A stretch of DNA of 34,420 nt from DASSCW01 sp036556695 (GTDB lineage Bacteria > Chloroflexota > Limnocylindria > QHBO01): positions 1 to 34,420 of the forward strand of contig DATBIY010000114.1 of assembly GCA_036556695.1 (NCBI GenBank), in the 5' to 3' direction. Below, piece after piece: positions 8,789 to 16,655 of the stretch (the stretch's first letter is position 1; the number at the start of each line of letters is the position of its first letter). The position numbers and the translations under genes are program-made. The notes below the pieces were generated by a model. That model worked only from the letters and a program-made list of their open reading frames with translations, searched no databases and was not told the origin of the DNA.

Positions 8789-9964
8789 CTAGCGCACGGC
8801 GCTTCGTGCTCGGCTCGACCGCTCCCGGCTGGCAGCCGATTTCGCGCGTTCACGCGCGCGGTTCAGGCGGCGGCGCGCGGCCCCGATGCGTCGCACCGGG
8901 TCGCCGCCAATGGCCCTGCGGTCGAGCGCCTCCGGATGATCGCCACGTGCCAGAGAGGCCAGCAGGCCGGAGGCCCGATCCAGCTGGCCTGCCTCGGTCA
9001 GCAGCTGGACCAGGCTGAACCAGCGCGCCGGCTCGGTGATCGGCTGCTCGGCGACGCGCTCCACCAGCTCCGCCGCGCGGCCAACGTGACCGGCGCGCCG
9101 CAGCGCGGCGACGGCCGCGCGCACGTCCTGAAAGCTGGGCGGCAGATCCATCGCCTCGAGGTAGTTGAGCAGCAGCTCAGCGGCCTCGGCGCGGTCGTCC
9201 ACTGTGCCGCGCCGCACACGACGGTCGCGGAACTCGCCCAGCAGGACGCGGAGCTCGCGCTCCACCCAGGTCCGCTGGGTGGTGCCGCGCGGCCAGCGCT
9301 CGGCCACCTGCATCAGGAAGCCGACGCCCCGCAGGAAGTGGCCGGTGGCCACGTACGCCGCCCGCAGGTCGACGCGCACCAGCGTGTCGAACGACTCGTC
9401 CAACTCCACAAGCCGCTCGGTGGCGCCGATCCAGTCGTCGATCCTGCCGCGATCGCGGTAATACGTCGCCGCGTAGCGCAGCCAGTACAGCTGACGGTGC
9501 GCCTGCCAGTCCTCGCCGCTGATGTGGTTGGCCACGATCCAGGCGTTCTGCGCTGTCGGTCCGGCCATGAACACCTCGGCCGGCACGCGGAAGCCGGCGA
9601 CGTTGCGCCACTGCGGCTGGTGCCAGCGGCTGGGCCGGTCCTCGACCCGCTGCCGCCGGCGGCGCGTGGTTGCGGCCGGTGCCTCATCGGCCTCCAGTGG
9701 CCAGTCGATCGTCTCGGCTCTGCCGCGTTCCAATGCGCGGTCGTAGTGCAGCCGGCGCAGCGGATCGCGCAGCTCGCGCCACGCCCGGTTCAGCATGGCT
9801 GTGCGGCGCGTGGCCAGTCCGCTGGCCGCGGCGCGGTCGGGATGGTGGCGCAGCACCGCCTCGCGGAAGGCGGCGCGCAGCTCGGCGGCGCTGGCCGACG
9901 GCTCGGCGCCCAGCACGGCGTAGAAGTCGCGCTCCTCGGTGCGCAGCTCGCGTTCGACGGCCAT
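8789..9964 (-). CDS. J-domain (DnaJ-like) protein with helical C-terminal region
   Basis: A 391-residue protein. Its first roughly 70 residues form a J domain with the essential HPD tripeptide at 41-43 (LRHHPDR), which stimulates Hsp70 ATPase activity in known J proteins. The rest lacks the Gly/Phe and zinc-finger regions of classical DnaJ. It is alpha-helical with TPR-like spacing (for example RAAELVERVAEQP and RASGLLASLARG) and ends in a strongly basic tail. I chose the ATG at 9964, not the in-frame ATG at 10180, because the J domain begins directly after it, TATCCT lies six bases upstream as at other leaderless-looking starts, and the longer version would run into cphB. No dnaK or grpE is nearby. 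It is the first gene of a three-gene minus-strand unit. Confidence 0.85.
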   Translation of the reverse strand: MAVERELRTEERDFYAVLGAEPSASAAELRAAFREAVLRHHPDRAAASGLATRRTAMLNRAWRELRDPLRRLHYDRALERGRAETIDWPLEADEAPAATTRRRRQRVEDRPSRWHQPQWRNVAGFRVPAEVFMAGPTAQNAWIVANHISGEDWQAHRQLYWLRYAATYYRDRGRIDDWIGATERLVELDESFDTLVRVDLRAAYVATGHFLRGVGFLMQVAERWPRGTTQRTWVERELRVLLGEFRDRRVRRGTVDDRAEAAELLLNYLEAMDLPPSFQDVRAAVAALRRAGHVGRAAELVERVAEQPITEPARWFSLVQLLTEAGQLDRASGLLASLARGDHPEALDRRAIGGDPVRRIGAARRRLNRARERAKSAASRERSSRARSAVR

Positions 9965-9970
9965 CCGGCG

Positions 9971-9976
9971 AGGATA
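9971..9976 (-). promoter_or_regulatory. -10 box of the J-domain gene (leaderless start)
   Basis: TATCCT on the minus strand ends six bases before the ATG at 9964. A transcript from it would begin at or next to the start codon, and no Shine-Dalgarno is present. Confidence 0.55.
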
Positions 9977-10016
9977 CGACGAGCCGGCGAGACGCCGCTG
10001 CCCTGCGCCGAGCCGG

Positions 10017-10022
10017 TATGCT
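10017..10022 (+). promoter_or_regulatory. -10 box of cphB-cphA (leaderless start)
   Basis: TATGCT ends nine bases before the cphB ATG at 10032, with no Shine-Dalgarno between. It faces away from the TATCCT box of the J-domain gene within the same 67-base divergent spacer. Confidence 0.55.
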
Positions 10023-10031
10023 GCGGCGACC

Positions 10032-11024
10032 ATGCTCGCCAGCTCCCGCTCCGGTGGCCCACGGGCCGGGCACCTGCTGATCATCGGCGGCGCCGAGGAC
10101 AAGCTCCGCCAGCGGCAGATCCTGTCCCGCTTCGTGTCGCTGGCCGGCGGCGAGGACGCCCGCGTGGCGGTCATCTCCACCGCCTCATCCCTGGGCGACG
10201 AGGCGACCGAGCTCTACAGCTCGCTGTTCCGCAGCCTGGGCATTCCCGATGTCCGCGGGCTGCGGCCGCTGACCCGCGAGGACGCCACCCGGCCGGAGGC
10301 CGTCGAGGCGGTGAGCGACGCCACCGGCATCTTCATGACCGGCGGCAACCAGCTGCGCCTTTCCTCGGTCATCGGCGGCACGGCGCTGGGCCGGGCGATC
10401 ATCGACCGACACCGCCACGGCAGCATCGTGGCCGGCACCAGTGCCGGCGCATCGGCCATCAGCACCCACATGGTCGCCTTCGGCACCAGCGGCGCCACGC
10501 CGAAGCAGCGGATGACCCAGATGAGCGCCGGCCTGGGGCTGCTGCCGGGTGTGGTCATCGACCAGCATTTCGAGCAGCGGAACCGAATCGGCCGGCTGCT
10601 GGCGCTGGTCGCCCAGTCGCCGGCGCTGCTGGGCATGGGCATCGACGAGGACACTGCCGCGCTGGTCAGCCCGGCGGGGGTGATGGAGGTCATCGGCAAG
10701 GGATCGGTCACCATCCTTGACCCGGCGAAGCTGCAGACCGACGCCTACGAAGTGAAGCGCCATCGGCCGATGATGGTCAGTGGGGTGACGCTCCATTCGC
10801 TGCCGTCGGGCTATCGGTTCGACCTGCGCAAGCGCCGCCTGCTGGCGCCGCTACGCCCGGTGTCGGCCACCGACCGCGAGCTGGCGCGGCTGGCATCGGC
10901 CTCCAAGGTTACGCGCAAGCTCATCCGCCGCATCGCTGCCGAAGGTGCCGATGACACGGCCCCCGAGCGCGCGCGGCGCCGCGCGCTGCGCGCCAGGCGC
11001 ATCGACGAGGAGGCCAGCGAGTGA
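10032..11024 (+). CDS. cphB: Cyanophycinase
   Basis: This S51-type serine exopeptidase is predicted to cleave cyanophycin (multi-L-arginyl-poly-L-aspartate) into beta-Asp-Arg dipeptides in the cytoplasm. The nucleophile S137 lies in GTSAGA. H179 (DQHF) and E206 (GIDED) complete the triad; the spacings of 42 and 27 residues match my recollection of Ser132-His174-Glu201 in Synechocystis CphB. GGNQ (104-107) is also conserved. At 330 residues it is about 55 longer than the Synechocystis enzyme because of a very basic C-terminal tail (RARRRALRARR). I prefer the ATG at 10032 to the in-frame ATG at 9939, since the protein core starts just after it and the longer form would overlap the divergent gene. 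Its stop overlaps the cphA start (GTGA), so the two are co-translated. Confidence 0.94.
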   Translation: MLASSRSGGPRAGHLLIIGGAEDKLRQRQILSRFVSLAGGEDARVAVISTASSLGDEATELYSSLFRSLGIPDVRGLRPLTREDATRPEAVEAVSDATGIFMTGGNQLRLSSVIGGTALGRAIIDRHRHGSIVAGTSAGASAISTHMVAFGTSGATPKQRMTQMSAGLGLLPGVVIDQHFEQRNRIGRLLALVAQSPALLGMGIDEDTAALVSPAGVMEVIGKGSVTILDPAKLQTDAYEVKRHRPMMVSGVTLHSLPSGYRFDLRKRRLLAPLRPVSATDRELARLASASKVTRKLIRRIAAEGADDTAPERARRRALRARRIDEEASE

Positions 11025-13846
11025 GCATCAAGGCCAAGCCGGCGGTCTCGCCCCGGGCCGTCGCCAAGCAGCAGGCATCGGCTCCGAAGCGCCGCAAGCT
11101 CAAGCCTGCCGGTGAGCTGAAGATCGTCGAGACGCGGGTCTTCCGCGGGCCGAACTACTGGAGCTACGAGCCGGCAATCAAGCTGATCGTCGACCTGGGC
11201 GTCCTCGAGGAGTTCCCGTCGAACACGATCCCCGGCTTCGTCGACGGGCTGCTGGACCTGGTCCCCGAGGTCGCGCACCACTCCTGCGGCACCGGCCGGC
11301 CGGGTGGCTTCGAGAAGCGTCTGCGCGAGGGCACCTGGCTGGGCCATGTGGCCGAGCACGTGGCGCTGCAGCTGCAGCGCGAGGCCGGCACCGAGGTCGG
11401 TCGTGGCAAGACGCGCAGCACCGGCGAGCCGGGCCGCTACCACGTCGTCTACTCGTTTGGCGAGGAAAGCGTGGGCGTCGCCGCCGGGCGCCTTTCAATC
11501 CGTGTGGTCAACCACCTGGTCACCCAGGACCCCGAGTTCGACTTCAGGACCGAGTTCGAGAAGCTGGTGCTGCTGGCCGAGCGGGCCGCCTTCGGCCCGT
11601 CGACCCAGGCCATCCTGGACGAGGCCGCGTTGCGCGACATCCCGTACATCCGCCTCAACGAGCAGTCGCTGGTGCAGCTGGGCCATGGCGTCCACCAGAA
11701 GCGCATCCGCGCCACCATGACCAGCGCCACCAGCTCGCTGGGCGTGGACATCGCCTCGGACAAGAAGCTGACCAACAAGCTGCTGGCCGCCACCGGTGTG
11801 CCGGTGCCGCGCTCCGAGGTGGTGCGCAACGTCGAGGAAGCGTCGGCCGCCGCCGCGACCATTGGCTACCCAGTGGCCATCAAGCCGCTGGACGGCAACC
11901 ACGGGCGGGGCGTGATGCTCAACCTGGGCGATGACGACGCCGTGCAGGCCGGCTACGCCGCCGCGCGCGCAGAGTCGCGCCACGGTGGGGTCGTGGTCGA
12001 GTCCTACCTCACGGGCAACGACTACCGCTGCCTGGTGATCGGCGGCGTCCTGCGGGCGGTGGCCCAGCGGGTGCCGGCCCACGTCATCGGCGATGGCCAG
12101 CACTCGGTGGCCGAGCTTGTGGAGGAGACCAACAACGACCCGCGCCGCGGTATCGGCCATGAGAAGGTTCTGACCCGCATCAAGGTCGACGACGAGTCGA
12201 TCACCTATGCCCGCGAGCAGGGCTTCGAGCTGACCGACGTGCCACCGCGCGGCGTACGCGTCTTCCTGAAGCGCACCGGCAACATGAGCACTGGCGGCAT
12301 CAGCATCGACCGCACCGAGGAGGCCCACCCCGACAACGTCGAGATCGCCGAGCTGGCGGCGCGGGTGGTGGGCCTGGACATCGCCGGCATCGACTTCATC
12401 TGCCCCGACATCAGCGTCCCGGTGCGCGAGACCGGCGGCGGCATCGTGGAGGTCAACGCCGCGCCCGGCTTCCGGATGCATACCCACCCGACCGAGGGCG
12501 AGCCGCAGTACGTGGCCAAGCCGGTGATCGACGGCCTCTTCCCGCCGGGCTCGCCGTCGCGCATCCCGATCGTGGCAGTGACTGGCTCGAACGGCAAGAC
12601 CACGACGGCCCGGATGATCGCCCACGTCATGAAGGGCATGGGTCGCAAGGTGGGGATGACCTCCACCGATGGCATCTTCGTCGACGGCCGGCTGGTGCGG
12701 AAGGGCGACATGTCGGGCCCACGATCCGCCTCCACCGTGCTGCAGAACCCGACCGTCGACTTCGCCGTGTTCGAGGTCGCCCGAGGCGGGATCCTGCGCG
12801 AGGGCCTGGGCTACCAGCGCAACGACGTGGCGGTGGTGCTCAACGTGACCGGCGATCACCTTGGCCTGGGCGGCATCACCTCCATCCGCCAGCTGGCCGC
12901 GGTCAAGCAGGTGGTGGTCGAGGCAGTGCCGCGTGACGGCACCGCGGTACTCAACGCCGACGACCCGCTGGTGGCCGCCATGGGGCGCCACTGCTCCGGC
13001 TCGGTCATCTACTTCAGCACCGATCCGGAGAACGACATGATCAAGCGCCAGGCCTCGCGCGGCCGCCGGGCGGTGACCCTGGAGCCGGGGCGCAACGGCG
13101 AGATGATCGTGCTGCGCCATGGCCGCAAGTCGATGCCGCTGGTGTGGACCCACCTCCTGCCGGCGACGTTCGAGGGACGTGCGCGGATGAACGTCCAGAA
13201 CGCGCTGGCCGCCACCGCCGCCGCCTGGGCCGCCGGTGCGCACCTGCACGACATCCGGCAGGGGCTGCGCACCTTCACCACCAGCTACTTCATGGCGCCG
13301 GGCCGGCTGAACATGTTCGAGCTGGACGGCTACCGGGTGATCGTCGACTACGCCCACAACCCGCCGGCGCTGCGGGCGCTGGGCGAGTTCGTCGAGCAGC
13401 TGGCGGAGCCATCGGCCGGAGGGCGGCGGCCGCTGGTCACGGGCCGCAGAATCGGGGTGGTGGCCACCGCCGGTGACCGGCGCGATGAGGACATCGTGGA
13501 GTTGGGGCGCACCGCCGCCGCGTACTTCGACACGCTGATCATTCGCGAGGACGCCAACAACCGCGGGCGGCCGCGGGGCGGCACCGCCGAGCTGATCGAG
13601 CAGGGCGTCCGCCAGGCGCAGTCGCGCGGCGCGCGCGCCGAGACGGTGGAGACGGTGCTGGACGAATTGGATGCGACGCGCCGTGCGCTGGACATGGGCG
13701 CCGACGGCGACGCCATCGTGGTCTGCGTCGACCACCCCAACGACGTGTGGAAGGAGCTGCAGCGCCGGCAGCACGGCGGCGCGGCCACCACGATGTCGGC
13801 GGTCACCATGCTCACCGAGGAGGGCGAGCTGGAGGTCGAGGCCTAG
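11021..13846 (+). CDS. cphA: Cyanophycin synthetase
   Basis: A 941-residue ATP-dependent ligase that builds cyanophycin by adding aspartate to the backbone and arginine to its side chains. Domain order: a basic 30-residue N-terminal extension, the CphA N domain starting at ELKIVETRVFRGPNYWSYEP (32-51), an ATP-grasp domain (about 236-490, AIKPLDGNHGRGV near 286-298) and a Mur-ligase-like domain. The last carries the P-loop GSNGKTTT at 522-529, ARGGIL, GDHLGLGG and DYAHNPPALR. In the family the ATP-grasp site adds Asp and the Mur site adds Arg. The GTG start overlaps the cphB stop by four bases and has GAGGAGG upstream. The stop codon shares the tetramer CTAG with the stop of the convergent paralogue. 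Confidence 0.96.
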   Translation: MSIKAKPAVSPRAVAKQQASAPKRRKLKPAGELKIVETRVFRGPNYWSYEPAIKLIVDLGVLEEFPSNTIPGFVDGLLDLVPEVAHHSCGTGRPGGFEKRLREGTWLGHVAEHVALQLQREAGTEVGRGKTRSTGEPGRYHVVYSFGEESVGVAAGRLSIRVVNHLVTQDPEFDFRTEFEKLVLLAERAAFGPSTQAILDEAALRDIPYIRLNEQSLVQLGHGVHQKRIRATMTSATSSLGVDIASDKKLTNKLLAATGVPVPRSEVVRNVEEASAAAATIGYPVAIKPLDGNHGRGVMLNLGDDDAVQAGYAAARAESRHGGVVVESYLTGNDYRCLVIGGVLRAVAQRVPAHVIGDGQHSVAELVEETNNDPRRGIGHEKVLTRIKVDDESITYAREQGFELTDVPPRGVRVFLKRTGNMSTGGISIDRTEEAHPDNVEIAELAARVVGLDIAGIDFICPDISVPVRETGGGIVEVNAAPGFRMHTHPTEGEPQYVAKPVIDGLFPPGSPSRIPIVAVTGSNGKTTTARMIAHVMKGMGRKVGMTSTDGIFVDGRLVRKGDMSGPRSASTVLQNPTVDFAVFEVARGGILREGLGYQRNDVAVVLNVTGDHLGLGGITSIRQLAAVKQVVVEAVPRDGTAVLNADDPLVAAMGRHCSGSVIYFSTDPENDMIKRQASRGRRAVTLEPGRNGEMIVLRHGRKSMPLVWTHLLPATFEGRARMNVQNALAATAAAWAAGAHLHDIRQGLRTFTTSYFMAPGRLNMFELDGYRVIVDYAHNPPALRALGEFVEQLAEPSAGGRRPLVTGRRIGVVATAGDRRDEDIVELGRTAAAYFDTLIIREDANNRGRPRGGTAELIEQGVRQAQSRGARAETVETVLDELDATRRALDMGADGDAIVVCVDHPNDVWKELQRRQHGGAATTMSAVTMLTEEGELEVEA

Positions 13847-15453
13847 GCCCCGTCGCTCCCTGCCAGCAGCTCGCGCAGCTGGTCCGGCCCCACCGGCGCG
13901 AAGCCCTGCGACGCCAGCCACTCCCCGATCTCACCGCGCTCGACGTGGGTCATGACCGCGGCCACGTCGCCCGGCTGTGCCCGGCTCAGCAGCGCGCGCA
14001 GCGCCTCCAGCTCGGTGGGATAGGCCTCGACCTCGCGGCCGTAGCCCGCATCGGCCACGCCGGCGCGCAGGATGGCGTTCATCGCCTCCACCTCCCGTCC
14101 GCGGAGGTAGTGGTGCTTCTCGCAGATCACCACGTCATCGGCCACCTCGCCGGCCAGGCGGCCGAGGTTGCGCAGGATCTCGTCCGTCCGGTCGCCGGCG
14201 GTGCCGATGGCCACCCGCACCCGGTGCCTGCCGGCCAGCCGGCGCGCCACCTCCAGCAGGCCGCTGAGCCCGGCTTCGTTGTGCGCGAAGTCGATGAGCA
14301 CCAGCAGGCCGCGGCGGCCGTAGAGGTTGAGCCGGCCCGGATTCGTTTCCGCGTCGAGGGTGAAGCTCCGCAGGCCGGCGGCGATCCGCCGGCTGCCGAT
14401 GCCGATCGCGTCCGCCGCCGCGGCGGCGGCCAGCGCGTTGGCCAGGTTGTAGCGCGAGATGCCGCCGAAGGTGACTGGCACCTCAGCCACTGGCAGCAGC
14501 GGGCGTGCCCGGCGGCCGGCTGCCAGCAACGTCAAGACGCCCTGGCGGACCACCGCTGCGCGGCCGCCGCGCGCCAGTGCGGCCTCGATCGCCGGGCTGC
14601 CCGGATCGAGGCTGAACGGATACCAGCCGGCGCGCGTGGAGCGTCGCATCTCCCACACGCGCGGGTCGTCCGCGTTGAGCACCGCCCACCCGGTCCGACG
14701 GGTGATTCGCACCACCGCGCCCTTGACCTCCGCCAGCTCGTCGAGCGTGTCGATCCCCTGCAGCCCCAGGTGGTCGGCCGACACGTTGGTCACCACGGAC
14801 ACGTCATTCGCCGCGTAGCCGATCCCGCGCAGCAGGATGCCGCCGCGCGCCGTCTCCAGCACGGCCAGCTGCAGGCCCGGCTCGGCCAGCACCCGTGCCG
14901 CGCCGCCGAATCCGGTCCAGTCGCCCGCCTCCACCAGCTGCCCGCGGACGTAGATGCCGTCCGAGTTCGTCATCCCGACCCGCAGGCCGGCGTGGGTGGC
15001 GATGTGCGTGATCAGGCGCGTGGTGGTCGACTTTCCGTTGGTGCCGGTGATGGCCACGATCGGGACGCGCGGCAGCGGCATGTGGACCCGCGGGCCGAGG
15101 GCGACCGCGCGCAGCGCACGCAGCTCCCGGCGGCGGGTGCTGGTGCCGAGCACGATGCGCGCCGCCGCCGCGCCGATGGATTGGGCGATGGCCCGCCGCC
15201 GCCAGGGATAGGCAATCGCCGTCCGCAGGCGGTCCACCGACTCGCGGGTGGTGAGCCGGGGTGGTGGCAGATCCAGGCCCTGGTGCAGGCCGCGCACCAC
15301 CTCGCCTGCCTCGTGGGCGGCAGCCGCTGCGGCACCCGGTGCCGGCGCGCCGAACTCGAGCTTCACGGCCGGCCGGTTGAAGAAGCGGTTCGGCCCGTCC
15401 AGCACGCGCAGCTCGAGCAGCTCGACCCCGGCCGAGGCGGCGGCGTGCGGCAT
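13843..15453 (-). CDS. Mur-ligase-type CphA paralogue lacking the ATP-grasp domain
   Basis: A 536-residue protein resembling the two ends of cyanophycin synthetase. Residues 11-35 (ELLELRVLDGPNRFFNRPAV) match the start of the CphA N domain. After a short Ala-rich and basic stretch, the Mur-ligase domain begins, with P-loop GTNGKSTT (137-144), VGMTNSDGIYV, ETARGGIL, ADHLGLQG, RYNLANALAA and DFAHNEAGL, each aligning with CphA next door. The ATP-grasp domain is absent. C-terminal residues differ: CphA has REDANNRGRPRGG and VDHPNDVW, this protein CEKHHYLRGREVE and MTHVERGEIGEW, which suggests a different amino acid or acceptor. I predict an ATP-dependent amide ligase acting on an aspartyl polymer or dipeptide. 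The ATG at 15453 is chosen over the GTG at 15471 because TATACT ends seven bases before it. Confidence 0.85.
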   Translation of the reverse strand: MPHAAASAGVELLELRVLDGPNRFFNRPAVKLEFGAPAPGAAAAAAHEAGEVVRGLHQGLDLPPPRLTTRESVDRLRTAIAYPWRRRAIAQSIGAAAARIVLGTSTRRRELRALRAVALGPRVHMPLPRVPIVAITGTNGKSTTTRLITHIATHAGLRVGMTNSDGIYVRGQLVEAGDWTGFGGAARVLAEPGLQLAVLETARGGILLRGIGYAANDVSVVTNVSADHLGLQGIDTLDELAEVKGAVVRITRRTGWAVLNADDPRVWEMRRSTRAGWYPFSLDPGSPAIEAALARGGRAAVVRQGVLTLLAAGRRARPLLPVAEVPVTFGGISRYNLANALAAAAAADAIGIGSRRIAAGLRSFTLDAETNPGRLNLYGRRGLLVLIDFAHNEAGLSGLLEVARRLAGRHRVRVAIGTAGDRTDEILRNLGRLAGEVADDVVICEKHHYLRGREVEAMNAILRAGVADAGYGREVEAYPTELEALRALLSRAQPGDVAAVMTHVERGEIGEWLASQGFAPVGPDQLRELLAGSDGA

Positions 15454-15460
15454 GGCCGGC

Positions 15461-15468
15461 AGTATACT
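15461..15468. promoter_or_regulatory. Palindromic -10 box serving two divergent leaderless genes
   Basis: AGTATACT reads TATACT on both strands. On the plus strand it ends eight bases before the M20 peptidase ATG (15477). On the minus strand it ends seven bases before the ATG of the CphA paralogue (15453). The whole spacer between the two start codons is 23 bases, and the box is almost exactly central. No Shine-Dalgarno is present on either side. Both transcripts would start within a few bases of their start codons. Confidence 0.7.
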
Positions 15469-15476
15469 CACGCGCC

Positions 15477-16643
15477 ATGCCGTCCCCGGAGCGCCTCAGC
15501 GAGGCCGTCCGTACCCGCCTGCCACGCTACCTCGACGAGCTGGAAACGCTGGTCAACATCGACTGCGGGTCGTACACGCCAACGGGTGTGAACCGGGTGG
15601 CCGATACGGTGGCCGCCTCGCTCGAGGAGCTCGGCGCGGTCGTCGAGCGAGTTCCCCATGAGCCAGCGCCCGGTGAGGCGCAACTGGGTGACCTTGTGAT
15701 CGGCCGCCTCCCCGGGGAGGGGCCGACGGTGCTGCTCATCGGCCACATGGACACCGTCTTCGGCGAGGGGACCGCAGCCGAGCGGCCGTACCGCGTCCGC
15801 GAGGGACGCGTTCTGGGCCCCGGTACCAGCGACATGAAGGGCGGCCTGCTCGCCGGGCTGCATGCCATCGCCGCGCTGCAGGCGACCGGCGCGCGCCCGA
15901 ACGTCACGTTCGTCGCCAACCCGGACGAGGAGATCGGCTCCATCTTCAGCGGCGAGCACATCCGCAGGCTGGCGCCGGAGCATGACGTGGCCCTGGTCCT
16001 CGAATGCGCCCGCGCCAACGGGGACATCGTCAGCGCGCGCAAGGGCATCGCCGACCTGGAGCTGACCTTCCGTGGGAGGGCGGCGCACGCCGGCGTGGAG
16101 CCGGAGAAGGGCCGCTCGGCCATCCTGGCGGCGGCGAGCGCGGTAACGACGCTCCACGGCCTGAACGGCCGCTGGCCGGGCGTGACGCTGAATGCCGGTG
16201 TCATCGCCGGCGGCACGCGACCAAACGTGGTGGCCGAGCGGTGCAGCCTGCAGGTCGACCTGCGCGCGCTCACCCAGCACACCTTCGGCGAAGCGCGCGC
16301 GGAGGTGGAGCGCGTGGCCGCGAGCCCATCCGTCGAGGGCGTGAGCTGCGAGCTGCGGACCACGGCCTCACATCCGCCCATGGAGAAGGGCCCCGCCACC
16401 GCCCGGCTGGCGGACCTGGCGATCGCGATCGCCGGCGAGCTGGGCTTCGAGCTGCATGACACCACGACGGGCGGGGCGAGCGACGGCAACACCACCGCTG
16501 CCGCCGGGACGCCGACGCTGGACGGGCTGGGACCCATCGGCGGCGACGACCACTCCGCGGACGAATGGCTGGACCTGGACAGCGTGGTGCCGCGGACGAC
16601 GCTGCTGGCCGCCCTGATCAACCGCGCGGGCGAGGCACTGTAG
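15477..16643 (+). CDS. M20 family metallopeptidase (carboxypeptidase G2-like)
   Basis: A 388-residue di-zinc peptidase of the M20 clan. Expected ligands and catalytic residues are visible: H90 and D92 in GHMDTVFG, D119 in GTSDMKGG, E151 and E152 in NPDEEIGS, E176 in LECAR, and H359 near the C-terminus. The dimerisation domain sits between about 190 and 300, with RAAHAG at its start. The profile resembles carboxypeptidase G2/glutamate carboxypeptidases, which remove C-terminal amino acids from small amide substrates. It has no signal peptide. It shares a symmetric promoter with the CphA paralogue, so I infer that it processes a product of the cyanophycin island, for example beta-Asp-Arg released by CphB. 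A general peptide or acyl-amino-acid hydrolase remains possible. Confidence 0.87.
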   Translation: MPSPERLSEAVRTRLPRYLDELETLVNIDCGSYTPTGVNRVADTVAASLEELGAVVERVPHEPAPGEAQLGDLVIGRLPGEGPTVLLIGHMDTVFGEGTAAERPYRVREGRVLGPGTSDMKGGLLAGLHAIAALQATGARPNVTFVANPDEEIGSIFSGEHIRRLAPEHDVALVLECARANGDIVSARKGIADLELTFRGRAAHAGVEPEKGRSAILAAASAVTTLHGLNGRWPGVTLNAGVIAGGTRPNVVAERCSLQVDLRALTQHTFGEARAEVERVAASPSVEGVSCELRTTASHPPMEKGPATARLADLAIAIAGELGFELHDTTTGGASDGNTTAAAGTPTLDGLGPIGGDDHSADEWLDLDSVVPRTTLLAALINRAGEAL

Positions 16644-16646
16644 AAT
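16641..16646 (+). promoter_or_regulatory. -10 box of the thioesterase-E3-E1-E2 operon (leaderless start)
   Basis: TAGAAT overlaps the TAG stop of the M20 gene and ends nine bases before the GTG at 16656. No Shine-Dalgarno lies between, so the operon mRNA probably begins at or near the first codon. Confidence 0.55.
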
Positions 16647-16655
16647 CGTCGCTCC

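Noticed and set aside
11495..13921. 808-codon minus-strand open frame opposite cphA
   Set aside because: Its composition is typical of an antisense shadow (His, Asp, Arg, Gly rich), with no recognisable domain; cphA on the plus strand is unambiguous.
15454..15471. GTG at 15471 as the start of the CphA paralogue
   Set aside because: It would put the -10 palindrome inside the coding region and add six residues with no homology; the ATG at 15453 fits both the promoter spacing and the CphA N-terminal alignment.
13747..15591. 614-codon plus-strand open frame opposite the CphA paralogue
   Set aside because: It overlaps three real genes in another frame or strand and has no conserved motif.
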